Shown: piece by piece, positions 62,642 to 64,000 of the stretch
Layout: each line of letters starts with the position of its first letter
Position numbering within the stretch: the first letter of the stretch is position 1
Assembly (NCBI GenBank): GCA_038528965.1
Contig: JBCBEC010000036.1
Coordinates: forward strand, 1 to 64,000
Reading direction: 5' to 3'
DNA from: Lewinella sp038528965
Lineage (GTDB): Bacteria; Bacteroidota; Bacteroidia; Chitinophagales; Saprospiraceae
Length of the DNA: 64,000 bases
Notes under the pieces: generated by a model
Seen by the model: the letters and a program-made list of their open reading frames with translations, nothing else
Databases searched by the model: none
What the model was told of the DNA's origin: nothing
Position numbers and translations under genes: made by a program

Positions 62642-64000
62642 TTATTGCTTAATAAGCTTGACGGTGGTGTTTGCAACCTTTAGGAAGTAGATGCCGCTAC
62701 TGAGGTGTGGTGGCCAAAGTGCTTGGTAGGTGTCATCGGCCTGTTGCACTAATTTTAGTTCTGCCAGGGCTCGTCCACTGTTATCTGTCAAGTGCGCTGT
62801 TGAAATGACGTCGCTTAAATTTCCTTGTACGTAAAAGGTGTCCTGAAGGGGATTAGGGAATACCGTGAGCTGCTCAACCACTAACTGCTCCTCACTAGCG
62901 GTGATTGGGGCGCGGAGCAATAGCAAGTCTTTGAAATTAGTAGTAGGGATTTTACGATCACAGAGGTAGATATCGATTAGGTCGTCTCCATTGAAATCAG
63001 CGGTGAAGAGCCCTAAACCTTCGCGAATATAGTTTTCCTCAAAAATGCCTGAGGTGGCGAAAGCAAAGACACCGGAACCATCATTGAGGTAAACCTTTTG
63101 GGGTACCCCAGCAATGTTGGTGACAAAAATATCCAGGTCATTGTCCGCGTCTAAGTCTATGATGACCGCATCTAAGGTCAGGTCCACATCAAGTGGCAGC
63201 TGCGCGAGGGTGGCGTCAGTAAAGTTGCCAGAACCATCGTTAAGCCACAGTTGGTTTCGGGGATTTCGTCCCGGTAGGAAGGCTACATTGCAAAGGAATA
63301 GGTCTAGGTCGTTATCGCCATCTACATCGCCAGCTACTATTTTACGTGTCTCCAGGTTCGATAGGTTGGGCAAGCGCTCGGCGGTTTCATCTGTGAAGAA
63401 GCCGTTTCCATCGTTGATGAAATAGCGGTTGCCGTTTTCATTACCTTCAATGAGGTCGGCGTGCCCATCACCCGTAAGGTCAACGTAAAGCAGGTCTTGA
63501 GTGGTACGGTTTACGGCCGGAATACGATCTTCATCTAGTACAAAATTACCCGTTTGATCGTTGAGGAGTAGGGTAGTAGGGCCGTTGTTGCCGAAGATGA
63601 GGTCGGGCCAGCCATCGGCGTTCACATCTGCACTAATGACCGCATTGGCTTCACTGTCTACCAGATTATCTGGCCCAGTGCTGAAGGTGCCTTCCTCCGA
63701 GCCCAGATAGTATTCGTGTACATTTTGCTCGCCGAGATTGATATCATCTTCGCTGCAAAATACGAGATCAAGCCAACCGTCGCCGTTGAAATCGGCAATG
63801 GCCACGTCCTCGCTATCCTGTATTCGTGCCGGTAGTACGTTGGCGGCAGCGCTGATGAAGTTTCCATTACCATTATTGAAAAGAATAGTGTTGGCCTGAA
63901 ATTCGTTGGCCAGAACGATATCCAGGTCACCATCCTGATCCAGATCTGCCGCGCGCACATCCATACTTTGTTGCTTAGCGCCTTCGTCGGGAAGTTGATC
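62642..64000 (-). CDS. FG-GAP/VCBS-repeat T9SS cargo protein (5' end outside the window)
   Basis: At least 452 residues. The frame stays open to the right edge of the window, so the true start and signal peptide lie beyond it; the Met at 63964 is internal. It has about seven FG-GAP/VCBS units with Ca-binding patterns such as DLDQDGDLDIVLAN, DFNGDGWLDLVF, DLTGDGHADLIEG and DVDGDNDLDLFLCN spaced about 50-60 residues apart, which fold as blades of an integrin-like beta-propeller. A type A T9SS sorting domain follows (VFPNPLQDTFYVQG ... GIYFLKVANTTVKLIKQ). Such proteins are exported to the cell surface; the ligand is unknown. Confidence 0.9.
   Translation of the reverse strand, partial: DQLPDEGAKQQSMDVRAADLDQDGDLDIVLANEFQANTILFNNGNGNFISAAANVLPARIQDSEDVAIADFNGDGWLDLVFCSEDDINLGEQNVHEYYLGSEEGTFSTGPDNLVDSEANAVISADVNADGWPDLIFGNNGPTTLLLNDQTGNFVLDEDRIPAVNRTTQDLLYVDLTGDGHADLIEGNENGNRYFINDGNGFFTDETAERLPNLSNLETRKIVAGDVDGDNDLDLFLCNVAFLPGRNPRNQLWLNDGSGNFTDATLAQLPLDVDLTLDAVIIDLDADNDLDIFVTNIAGVPQKVYLNDGSGVFAFATSGIFEENYIREGLGLFTADFNGDDLIDIYLCDRKIPTTNFKDLLLLRAPITASEEQLVVEQLTVFPNPLQDTFYVQGNLSDVISTAHLTDNSGRALAELKLVQQADDTYQALWPPHLSSGIYFLKVANTTVKLIKQ

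Noticed and set aside
1..64000. tRNA or rRNA genes
   Set aside because: No cloverleaf with TTCGA-type T-arm plus CCA-side stem and no rRNA-like conserved stretch was seen when reading the gaps; a covariance scan could still find one.

Overview
The window reads as a chromosomal segment of a free-living, probably marine, Bacteroidota of the Saprospiria type (Lewinella/Haliscomenobacter-like). The signs are very large secreted proteins ending in type IX secretion (T9SS, type A) sorting domains, HYR, SprB and cohesin/dockerin-like modules, a hybrid two-component regulator with a periplasmic propeller, a TonB-dependent receptor with a CarboxypepD_reg-like N-terminus, TAnnTTTG-type -7 promoter elements and few Shine-Dalgarno sites. 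No rRNA, tRNA, CRISPR array, phage or transposase gene was seen. The species assignment is inference.

Layout. 434-4396: hybrid sensor/AraC regulator. 4651-15612: a ~3650-residue secreted multidomain protein. 15827-19150 (-): a second T9SS cargo protein. 19604-22568: secreted M48 protease plus a small outer-membrane protein. 22584-27753 (-): an unusual kinase/M23/aminotransferase fusion and a TMTC-like glycosyltransferase with TPRs. 27886-31032: carotenoid desaturase, then a PilJ-like histidine kinase with its single-domain response regulator (-). 31304-35829: GH3 lipoprotein glycosidase, a tiny two-helix membrane protein (33646-33813), DOMON protein, GNAT acetyltransferase, beta-barrel protein. 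35863-38991: TPP riboswitch, split by a 431-nt insert, in front of a TonB-dependent receptor (predicted thiamine or thiamine-precursor uptake). 40310-44727: a tight three-gene unit of AAA-like ATPase, MscS-like membrane protein and cation:proton antiporter. 44941-46206: aminotransferase. 46283-53485 (-): a 2400-residue secreted metalloprotease carrying fourteen 51-residue repeats. 53628-54944 (-): MFS transporter. 55400-58976 (-): sulfate activation operon (DUF2061, cysC, cysD, cysN) interrupted by a four-helix-bundle gene bracketed by heptamer repeats. 59055-64000 (-): isoaspartyl peptidase/asparaginase lipoprotein, an outer-membrane protein with a DUF3179 lipoprotein, and a partial FG-GAP T9SS protein.

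How it fits together. Much of the window serves the cell surface: cargo for T9SS, proteases, glycosidases and outer-membrane barrels. The best-supported regulatory unit is TPP riboswitch plus receptor. CysC, CysD and CysN together turn sulfate into APS and PAPS. The most interesting non-coding structure is a set of small repeats: a 15-17-bp palindrome (three copies, two of them exactly 14 nt before a terminator hairpin), a 22-nt dispersed hairpin element, and two intergenic heptamer tandem arrays, one of which frames the gene inserted in the cys operon.

Limits. All domain and family names are from reading motifs by eye; no database search was possible. Boundaries of domains are approximate.
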